Source: Holothuria scabra
Lineage: Eukaryota; Echinodermata; Holothuroidea; Aspidochirotida; Holothuriidae
DNA: 64,000 nucleotides
NCBI GenBank assembly: GCA_037179385.1
Contig: CM074193.1
Location: forward strand, 3,741,547 to 3,805,546
Direction: 5' to 3'
Shown one piece after another: positions 12,701 through 24,700 of this stretch. Position 1 is the stretch's first letter, and each line of letters opens with the position of its first letter. A program made the position numbers and the translations under genes. The notes beneath the pieces were generated by a model. The model worked only from the letters and a program-made list of their open reading frames with translations. It was not told the DNA's origin and searched no databases.

Positions 12701-15700
12701 TAATAATCCAGAATCTATCAGAGAACTTCCTGTTCAGGTATCTTGAGATCAATAAAGTTAAGGGGGTTTGCCAAAGACTATTTGCTCAATGGAGCAACAG
12801 GGGTGGTTTAAAGAGGTTTAACTGCCGCAATTACAGAGACAGGCTTCACCCGAGAAAGGGCTATCGTGACTCCTGTGAAGATGCATGTTGTAATGCAGCA
12901 AGGATTATGTAGAAAATCTGTGTCACTGTGTTGAGCACAACCGTATCAAAGAATATACACGGAAATATTTAGATTAAAACAAGGTGAGGTGAACTATGTC
13001 AAATGAAGTAAAAATATTTATGTTATAAACAGGATTCATTTCAACTTTCAAGAAACAAACATTTTAGAATCAAAAGGAATTATCTTTTCTGTGCTTTTTC
13101 AAGGAATTTTCCAAGGAGTACTTATCCTTAGTAAGAGAGTGGAGTTACTACATAATGTTGGCTGGAAGTTGTGACTGTAAATTGGAAATATTCCCCTGAT
13201 CAAGAACCCTCTCTAAAACTCTTTTTAAGTTACTTTCCAAACTTTCTCAGTATTAATGAATTTTCGGTTGTATGAAAAAGCTGTTGGTCAAACTCTACTT
13301 GCAACCAGGTTCCCATGCTGTAGGGATAGTGGTTAAAGATTTAATCATGGTGTTGAAACTCCCTGAAACTTAGGATGTTAGGTCTGGAGAATTGCCATTT
13401 TCTGTCATTTTGTACAAAATTTTTACTTATCAGTGTTATATATTCTCATTGTAGTCTTCAAAAAGCCTGGAAAAATTCTTGAATCTCAGTCTAGTTTTTC
13501 CCATTAGGGTTAGGTAGCTTCCATAAACACTTTCAGTTCAATGAGCATGGTGTATTTGCAGGAGAGGTAAATTTCTTGGCTCAGGTGTTTGAAAAGGAGG
13601 CGAGAGAGATAAAATAACAGAGATATAGGTACAAAGAGAGGTATTGCTTAAATTTGCCAAATACTAGGGTGTTCTTTTAATTTTTTTCGTTCAACAGGTC
13701 CATTTGCTTCCTGTCACACAAAGGTTGATCCTAATCATTACTTCCAGGAGTGTGTAAATGATCAATGCAGGACTGGTAACAGTGCTACCCTCTGTTCCAT
13801 CATCTCAGAATATGCTGCTGCTTGCTTGAACTACCAAATCGTCATCTTTGGGTGGAGAGATATTACAAGTTGTCGTAAGCAAGATTTTTAGAGTTTTGGA
13901 AACTTTTCATGTAATGGGCAGAGAATACTAGCATTCTAAGCTCAGATTGTCACCACAGTACCTGTAGCTGTAGGCATACCAATGTAGCAGTCTGCTGTGT
14001 GTGGCCTTGTGTGTCAAAATTGAAACCCAGTACCCAAATGACACTGTATGGACAGATTGTGCAAGGAACTTCTAAAACTTTGGGAGGAATCACAAGACCA
14101 GGTTAAATTAGGCAAACAAAATGAAAGAATGTGGTATATGCCTTTTCATTCATATTACAGTCTCATCTGAGACCTTGCAAATTTATTGTCAAATTGGGAA
14201 AATGACAGTAACCTTGTCACCATCTTGTGAAGCGTTTAAGGGTAATTCTAAGCAAAAATTTCATTTCCATCTGTGACAGAAAAATTGAATCCGCACAATT
14301 GTGTGAAACTTCTATTTAAATGAGACATGATATCAGCAAATGAAGCTTCTTTGTTGATTTCATTTCTAAAGTAAACTTGAAGCAAGTACACACAACATCA
14401 TATCCTCACATTAATGAGCAGTCATTTGTTTTTCTTTAAAATTTACTCCAGATTTTCTCTTCGTCAATTTCATGTTATCAGAATGCAACTGCATGAGTGG
14501 CATGATAACTTTTGAAACTTTGCCCTCCCCACTGGGAGGTCCTATCCCTATTTGTTTATTTGTTTTGAAACAAGCAAAGCTTTTCTTGTCATTACAAGGA
14601 GGTAATGTAATCTCTGCTTCCCTCAGGCTCACTTTTAACCACAAATCTCTTAACTTCATCAGCTTATATTTTTTGAAATACATGTCTGATTTGAATGGAA
14701 GTTTTACTAAATTGTGTGGATTAGTTTCTCTTCACATATGACAGTTGAACCTGCTTAGAATTCCCCTTTATCTTCAAGTTGCAACTGAATTGGTCATTTG
14801 ATCCTCTGTCCATATTTATAAGAAGTTTGCAGTAACCTCATTTCAGTGAAAGTTGCAGTTAACTCTGATGTGCAGGCCCTGATTTTTTCCACAGTGAAAA
14901 TCCAATTAAGCCTATGAAAGGATTGCCTTTCTAGTAAACCCATCAGATTATCAAAAAGTAATTTGCAAAAGTTTTGAAAATGAGTGATTGGAATGTGCTG
15001 TCCTAATGGGGTAAAAATGTTGCACTTAAAAATGATGTAAATTCTCTAGTTTTGGGCTATTTTTTGGTGTGTTTTTCATTAGATCTTTCATCCTCACACA
15101 CCCTAACCCCTGCTCATACCACCTCATTTAAGGATTGGACAATAGCCCTGAAGGTTGAGATTTGGCAGCAATTTATTCCAGATTAAGCTGAAAGGAGATC
15201 TTAACCTTCAATGCTCTGTGAGTAATTTGATCCCTTTTCCCACCAGCACTTATTCAGATTTTGTTGTTGGTTGGTAAATGTAAATCTCTTAGGCTGATTT
15301 TCCACTTGATTCCCAGATGCTGATAGACCCAAGCTCAATCAATTTGAAAATTGTGTACCCAATGGCAAGAGTTTTCTCATTGGATCCTTTGCACCAGATT
15401 TGATCACATCCTCTGGTTCAAATGACAAGAAGTTGTGTCATTGAAATTATGTATACAGGTCATGTTATTTCACACATGTTTATTTGGTGCAGAGAGCTAT
15501 GCTGTGTAAGTACATCATTGATCTCGGTCACCTTGATCCCTGGTTGTGTTCTCACTTGTTTTCTTGATCACCTATGTGTGGTCTGCCCTTTACTGAAGGG
15601 ACAATCAAGCTTCTTGGATCTGATTGGGGAATGAGAGTGCTTGCACTTTCAAATTGATTCCCTGCATGAGGCCAGATCCAGATCTGATCCCCAGATCATT

Positions 15701-18700
15701 CTCAAGTTGGAACACATTCTAAATTATGGACTTCTGTTGATGAGAATGGCCACCAAAGCTGCTGTTTATTGAAGTAACTAGATCGTTTTTGAACCAGTGG
15801 TTGGGTACTGAAATTGAGAAATACAGTTTTCCCTGAAAACTGAAGTAGCTATACCTCCTGACCATGATGAAATGTTCCTTCTTACTTTTTGTTACAATCT
15901 CATTCTCTGCCTGATTGCCTCTTATCACCTCAGGGAGAAAATGAAGCTCACTACACCCACACTTGATATAGTCATATTTCACATCTGATTAATCGATTGA
16001 CAGTAACAGTATATTAAAATACACAAAAAAGTCATGTAACATTTGAGGTTAGCTAACAGGTCAATCAAGCATGTGTTAATTGCTTTTCATGCAGTGTGAA
16101 TACAATGAAAGCTAAGCTCATTTTAGGGCACAGATCATGGGACAAACTCAGATATCAGTTACACCCCACACAGCCTTTGATGTACTGGGGTGTCTATGTT
16201 GCTTTCTCAAGAAGAGACGTCACGGCATGACAATGCATGTGACTTCTCTTCAGCATCTTTTACTTTAAGTTGTGAACAAAAGAAACTTAACACCTGTCCT
16301 CCCTCATCACATCTCTCTCTTTTGGTTAATCCTTTTCTCATTCAGTTTGGTGTATGCCTTGTCTAAGCAAAGCTTTCACCAAGAAAAAAAATTTTCTGCA
16401 CTGCAAATTTTTTTGTGAGAAGTTTGATAACCTTTAGTCCATATTTTTGCTTTTAATTTTGTTTTATAGCATACCCAAGTTGTGATAACACCATGATGTA
16501 CAAGGAATGTTCTTTAGCATGTCCACCAACCTGTGCTAAAAAGGACATCAACCCTCATTGTAGACAGTCATGTCGGGAAGGCTGCGAATGCCGTAATGGA
16601 TATGTTCTGGACGGCTATACATGTGTTGCTCCGGAGAATTGTGGTTGTAAATATGAAGGTGTAAATCTGAAGGTATGTGGTGCTTACTTGAAGAGGTTTG
16701 GTGTATAATTAAGTCAGTTTGATTATTCATTGTACATGTAATTGTTGGGCACACAGACTTGTGGAGATCAGTACATAGGTTTTTCCATGCATATAAGTGC
16801 ATAGATGACTAAGGATACTCTCAATGTCTAGCCCAATTGGAAGAAGAAAAAGGTCTCAACCCTACTTTACAGAATCTCTAAAGAAATGTTCCTAATAAAA
16901 ATTTTCCTTCTTGCATTTTTTACAGCCTCCTTCTCTGGCTGATTACCTTTTGTCTCCTCACGGAGCAAATGAAGCTCTCTACACACACACTTTATGTAGT
17001 CACATCACTCACATCTTATCAATAAGTTGACAAAAAAAGATATGTTGAAATACAAAAAAGGTATGTAACATTTGAAGTTAGCTACCAGGACAGTTAACAT
17101 GTTAATTGCCTTTCACTCAGTGTCAACACAATGAAAGCATAGCTCATTTGAGGGCAGGGATCATGTAACAAACTCAGATACCAGTTACACCCCACACTGC
17201 CTTTGATCTACTGCGATATCTATGTTGCTTTCTCAAGAAGCATGGTCACCACTGTTTGGAGTAAACTCAAATTTGGAAAATTGTTGTAGGTGTGGGTGTG
17301 TTAGTTTGTCTTTGAGGTTTGAAGGATGTGTGCATTTTCTCAGCTCCCAAAATCAAATTACTTAACTTAAATATTTAGGGAAATTTACAAATGAACAAGG
17401 AGTGGTAAGTTATTGTTGAGGCCTAAGTTTTTAAGATATACTTGTTAACATCTTTGGTGGTTGCATGTATATTTAATGAAACACATGTAATAATAATTTA
17501 TAGTCAACTAGCCTTGAAGGGCAGTTATGTCATTATGCTTAGTGATCAGAATGTGGGAGAAGCATGGGGCGTATGAAGTTCAACTAAACACTTGATACCC
17601 AATTTGGTGTTTATTTGAAGGCCAGCTGAGATGGTAACATTGTGTAATGCTCTTGAGTGTAAAACTGTGGCACCTTACACTGATCCAGCCAGTACTCAAA
17701 CTCCAGACCTACCAGCTGCTAAGCTTTATTATTTTAAATGCCACTTCCTTCATCCATTCAGCTCTGGCTAGAAACCATACTTATTTATTTAGAAATTAAT
17801 AAGTGTAATATGATTTTACAAAATCAGTTAAATGCATATTCCATTTCAATATTATTACCAAAATATCCCAATCTCTGTCATGCAGCTTATTTTGATTCCA
17901 GTATCATTTTTTTGATCACTTTGGTTATAGAAGAATCCAATTAGCGTTCGTTTTTAGTGACTGTGCGCAACCATTAGTGGGGTCCATCAGCCTTGAATTG
18001 CCTTTATGTATCATCTACATGAGTTTTAAACCCTCATATTCAGTGAAATTGAAAGGAATCAACATGCAGTGTAGTGTGTAACAATCCATGATAGAGGTAA
18101 GCAAGGAAATCAAAAGATTAAAAGGTGATGGACCCCAGTTATGGGCGACTGAAATCAGACCATCACTTGCCGTCCGGATTTGTCTATAATGAACTCTTTC
18201 TCTGATAGATTGGTGGAGAAATGGTCATTGGAAGCTGTACCGAAAGAGTTATGTGCAAAGTAGGTGGCATTATAGAAAAAGTTCCCATCCAGTGCGGTCC
18301 TGATTTCAACTCCTTCTGTGGACAAGGCGGGGATGATCAGACTTTTGGATGTCACTGCATTAGTGGCTACTCTAGGAATGACCAAGGACAGTGCACACGT
18401 AAGTCTGTAATATAAAACAATTAGTAAACAATGAAAATAAAAAAAACATTGCATAAAAACTGTCAGTCTGGTTTAAATGTATTGCCCTTAAACTATATTG
18501 GTGCAAATGCTAAACTACAGAACACACAGTTATGCAGCCTGAGTACCTAGTCATAAACCTACTTCAACAAGGGCAAAGTTACTGTGGTTTTGTTCTTTCT
18601 TTTCTCATTCTGTTTAAATCATTGAGAAAAACCTGAACTTTTGCTTTAAGGAAGGTGTGGAAATTTTCCATAGAATCTGAATTTATCAATAAAATATACC

Positions 18701-21700
18701 AGTAAATGCATTGTTTCGTAGAGACTCTTGCACCAAAATATAGACGAATCCGATTAGTATTTGTTTTTAGTGACTCTGCGCAACCATTAGTGGGGTCCAT
18801 CAGTCTTGAATCGCCTTAATATATCGTCTACATGAGTTTTAAACCCTCATATTCAGTGACATTGAAGTAATTAAGATACACTGCAGTGAACAACCATCCA
18901 TGATAAAGGTAAGCAAGGAAATCAAAAGATTAAAAGATGATGGACCCCAGTTATGGGAGACTGAAATCAGACCTTCCCTTGCTGTCTGGATTCATCTATA
19001 ACTAGCAACCTTCAAAGTGAAGGAGACAGTTCTCTATTAATTAGCAGTCTCTTCCAATTTATTTCCCAACTTTGACAACCATCGGGTTTGTGGAATCATG
19101 ATGGCACACTGACTTCAAATGTTTTCAGGATTTTTAAGTATATTTTGTTTATGCTCTACAATAAGTTTGTTCCATTTAAATGTGCTATATGCTATTGTTT
19201 GCTTAAGTGTGTCTATTGTACTTATGAATATATTTTTGTTTTAATTTGTTTCAAGTTATAGGTAATTTTAGGCAAATCACACTAAAAGGATAATTTTAAG
19301 ACCCCATACATGTAAATTAGCAGAACTTTTCATTTAATAGCAATCGGGAAACTTCGACTTTTAAAAGTGTAGTAACATGCAAATGAGGTAGTTGGAAATT
19401 TTATATAAAAGCCATGAAAACCCTTAAAAGACCGTCACATTTTCTAGCAGAATCTATCAACAATGCTCTTTTTTACAGCCCTGGGAATTTGAATTTTATG
19501 ACTTTGATCATCATGAATAATCATGAGATAAATATGCAGATTATTATGTAGAGAGAGAGGGATACTGGCCAAATATGGCTGTGGTTGTCTGTTGTTTTTG
19601 TAATTTTAAGGACAGTTGCTACATTACTATATCCTGAGGGATTTGTTTTGAAATGTATTGTCTCAAAAGGAGTCAGTATCACTCACCAAATTGCACATCA
19701 GCCATCTTATGAGTAGTCAAGAGATAATTGATATAATTATTATCTTTGCATTGGCAATAATTTCCACCACAAGGATAGTTAAATAGGTATATCTTGTGAA
19801 TATTAGAAGGTATTAAAAATTCAATAGATATTTTCTTGGAATATCATAATCTCAATTGTTAAAGTGAAGCTAAGAGTTTTTGCTCGCATTTCACCATACA
19901 TTTAAGATACATTTATTTTTGTTCCTCAGCGGGAGTAAATAGACGCCAAGCCAGATCAGGTAAGATTTTTCATATTTTTGCACTTGGGTTGTCATACTTA
20001 ATGGACCAAACACTCAAAGGCAGTCAATTTTCACGTCAAAATTTAAGTTTTGTAGTTGTGTACAGAAATTCTCAATTGGCACTGACAGCTCTTTTATTGA
20101 CAGCAAATGAAAAAAAATGCAGAGTACTGCATCTCATATTACACAGCACGTGCTGTACTGATAGTGTTCTGATGACACATTGAATCTTGTTTATCCAGCC
20201 TAAAACATTAAACTGAGATTGTGTCTGGATTAGGACACTTTTGGGTGGTGCTTAATAAAGAAACTTAGGAGAATTCACACTATCTGGGATGAGAAGATTT
20301 GGCCTTTAAAACAATGCTATAGGTAAGGACAACTGTTTAAAGCTACACATTTAGTTGGTCTGTAATAACCACGCAATGCTTCCTAACATGTTGATTTTTA
20401 TGTCACATACTAGTGAAATACATCCATATCCTACCTACAAGTAAATGTTTCATGAGAAAGTTAGTGAAAATTCAATTCAGTTCTCAAAATTTTGTGACCA
20501 GACACCTTTTCAAATTATGCAAGCTACCGTTGAAGCCCTCATGCAAAAGAGTCAATATTTTTAATTTTTGTGTTGCTATTAGATATAGAACTGACTTAGT
20601 TATGCTAATAATAAGTATTTCCCTTCAACACACTCATTCAATTAGAATTTGCTATCACATCAAAATGTCCCTTTAATGTCATGATGATTTTTGATTTGAT
20701 ATATTTTCGTGTATGTTACACGTAGCATATTTTTCACAGATGGACCTTCCAATGACTTCCACATGATAACAGTTCAATTTTGAGATAAGTGTAATCAAAA
20801 GCTGTTACATTTGAGGCATATTCAGTGATATTTCAAATGGGTCTCATTCATAAGAGAAAAAAATATTCCAAATGATGATTTCTAATGCTTGTAGTAACAT
20901 TCAATTGCTGATGCAATTCATCAAAATTAAAAATTTGGTCACTTTTTTTGAAATAAAAAAAAACACCACTGCTTCTCATCAGGGTCACTGAATATTATAT
21001 AATGTGTGCATGATGTTTCACATCCCTTTGGTTTTTCTTTATAATGGGACTATCTTGTTTGTCCTTGAAATTTTATACAGTTAGAATTTTGAAAGTCTTT
21101 GAATGTTGATCTACTGTGTAGACTAAAAGTACACCTTTTGCTAGGTAAAACAAACAAAAATGTTTAAAATTCCCTATGTTGAGTAATGCCACACAAAAAA
21201 TCAATGCTTTGTCTAATCAGTATGTCATCAGATTTCCCACAATGCAGTTTATTGTATCTGTAGGAAGATCGAAATTCTTCAAAAATCAGTACCTGCCAAA
21301 TGGAACATGCTATTGAGATGCAGTTTTCACCTCTTTACCCAGAAAAAAATCTACATTTTGTTGAAGTTTGCAAATGTAGTCTCTGACAAATACCTTTAAA
21401 AGGTAAAGAGCAGTCCCCCAAACTTATTTTGAAGAAAAAGCTTAAAAGCACAATTTTGGTCTTATTTCTCTTAAAAGTATCTTTCATTACATTTTATGAC
21501 TTTACTATTGGATATTCAAGGTAAACCAAGCAGTTATTTCTAGTAAATTTTACATTTGAAGAGAAAAATCATTGTCACGTGACTCCCAACAGCCAATCAT
21601 GAAACTGGAAAGTCTACTACACTACTTCAATTTGGGATGACTGCTCCTGCCCTTTAAGGTATACAAGTGAAGTGTACATTCCAAATTTAAAATGGTGGAA

Positions 21701-24700
21701 TTGGTTCACTGTTGGAGCTCAAAACATTTGCTGGAAATACTGAAGTATTAATCGTGTGATTAGATTTATGTTTGTTTTAAGCTGTAATGCTGGTATATGG
21801 CAAATTTGGTAGAGAGCACATTTGCCTAGACAACGAAAATGTCCCGTAACTTTATAATTACATCATCAATTCATCAAAATAGGTATATTTCAGGTTGCGT
21901 AGTTTCCTATTTTTTTCAGTGTAAGCCAAATTTGTACCAACAACATGTTTATAACATTTTCATTTATTACCAGTAGATCTGAATACTTTCAATTATTTTT
22001 AAATACAGTGGCTGCAGTAACTCATCGTCTTTCTGCCAGGCAAGGTAAGCTTCCTAGTTACCTTACAGTTTTAACAACTTCACATAGATTTTGTTTCTTA
22101 TTTTTGTGGTCTACCCGCAACAAATATGTGTCCTCAAGTTTCTGAATCAACATCATATGTCATGAGAAGAAAACCTGATATGAAGAGCCTGTCAACCCCC
22201 CCCCCACCCCCTCTGCCCGCTTTTCCCTAAGAGTAAACATTGATAAGGGGGATTTAGTTGCCCCTTCAGCAATAGAAGTTGCATGCATCAGCTGTGTTAC
22301 CATAGAATATACAAAGTCAAAGGTTGGGGATTAAGTTGCTCATACATGTGGTTGACATCATTGAACATTATTCTGAAGCCAGCAGAGAAAGATTTTAGAT
22401 CAGAATGTATTTGTTACATCTCAACTATCCTTTCTTTCAAAGGGAACTGGGTAAAAGCTTTTATCCCCCCTGCACTCTTAAAGTTCCCATTCACCAGATT
22501 GAATATTCTCTCTCTCTTCAGGTATAGCTTAAAACCAAATATTTAGTCCTTTGCTGTAACTATAACTAGTTTACATAATTAGTGATCTTTTTATCAGTAG
22601 GCTTTTTGACATCTACCTAGACATTGTTTATTGTTTATTGTTTATTGTTTATTTTTTCAACTGTACTACATGCAAACGTACATTCATTATCATTATTATT
22701 ATGATACAATACGAAATAATATTTACAAGAAACGTGAGTATGAAGACAGTAGAAAAGGAACCAGATGAAGCTTGCAAGCTTTTCTAGTCTGGCCCTAATA
22801 ACTGAGATGTTCTTAATTGCTTACACAACTAGAATATATAAATACGAATATGACTCCTATAACATTTACAGGATTGTATACAAAGAATTGCTGCTAGTTT
22901 GATGCTTACTTTTAGCCAGATTTTTAATTATTTATTTATTTGATTATTTATTTATTTTTTTGCCAGATAAAATTAATTATCCACATACAATAACAAGAAG
23001 GATTTCTTTAAGTACTTCTTGAATAGATTAAGGTTAGGGGCATTTCTTATGCTAATGTCAAGAGAGTTCCAGAGAGATACCCCGCTACTTCTCACGTGAG
23101 AGTGCGCAAACATTGTCCTAGTATATGGCTGGAGAAGATTATCTCTTCTTCTTGTTGGATAGTTGTGATGACAACTATTAAGGTTGAAAAAGGAATGGAA
23201 ATCAGGAGGGAGTTGACCGCTGTTGTGCCTATACAAAAGAACGCCTAACTGGTAATTGTAGTGGTCCTTTAGAGTTAGAATATTATAATGGTGAAAAAGT
23301 GGAAGAGAATGAGTGTATGGTGAAGCTTTTGATATAGTTCGTACAGCCCTCTTTTGAAGAATAAAAACCTTGTCTGTATATGTTGGCAAGGCATTACCCC
23401 ATAATAAAATACTATAAGTAAGGTGTGGTAAAATTAATGCATTATAGATAGTTAACAAGGAACAACTAGGAATATAATGTTTTAGTCTATTCATAACACC
23501 GACGATTTTAGAAACGGATTTAGTAACGTTATGAATGTGATCCTGCCATGTAAGTTTATTATCAATTGTAACCCCTAAGAACTTAGTAGAATTTTCACTA
23601 CTTATGATGGTGTTCTTAAAATTTATAGTAAAACGTGCAGTGTCACCTTTCATATTATTAAAAACCAATAATTTAGTTTTACTTATATTTAAAGATAACT
23701 TGTTTGACGCTAACCATTCAGAAACATTTTTTAACTCTGAAGAAACAACTTGGAGGGCTCGACTGACATCAGGATTGTGATAATAAACAGTTGTGTCATC
23801 GGCAAATAATATAAACTTCAGTAATTTTGACGACTTATACATATCATTGATATATAATATAAAAAGAAGAGGTCCCAGTATTGAACCTTGCGGAACGCCG
23901 ATATTAATATTATTAAGATTAGAGTCCTTCCCTTTAAAACGGACAAATTGTTTACGATTAGAAAGATAACTTTTAAACCAATCAAATGCCACACCCCGTA
24001 TTCCATATCTGTACAGTCTGTTCAATAAAATTTCATGATTTATAGTATCAAAAGCTTTAGATAAATCGATAAATAAGGCCACGGTGCTGACTCTATTATC
24101 TAGGTGGTTTTGGTTGGTTTTGGTTGGTTTTGGTTTGTCCATGGTATAGACAGTTAATTTAATGCACCCATTGTCTATTGAAAAGTTGAAACCTGCTCAA
24201 AATTTTTTAAGACAGGCTAGACAGTAATCTATGTTCCTTAATAACTAATTAAATGAATGCAACTGTGGTCCACAATTACTCTTTGTATACAAATACAACA
24301 TTGGTAAAGCGTGGATGTTATCATATGTTAGGAATTCTTGATAAGCTTGGAGTGTGTTATAAGATAATTTGAAGGACCATTAATTAGAGATTATTTAAAC
24401 CAAAATCATGTCACATCATCCATTTTTTTCAGCTCAAGCTGGAATTGTAGGACACTTTACAGATATCGATAGACCTTACTATGATGCTGACTATACTACA
24501 GTCATCAATGTTGAACAGACAATATATGAGGCTGGTTATATCTCAAGTTGGACCTACAGAGCTTCCACTCTGCATCCATTTAAGGCTTGTGCATGGAGAT
24601 TGATGAAGGAAGACACTTACAAGCTTATCGGCTGCAACCTCATTCAACCTCAAACAGTCAATGTTAAGGCTGTAGAAAACATTTTTGAAGGGTTTAAGAT

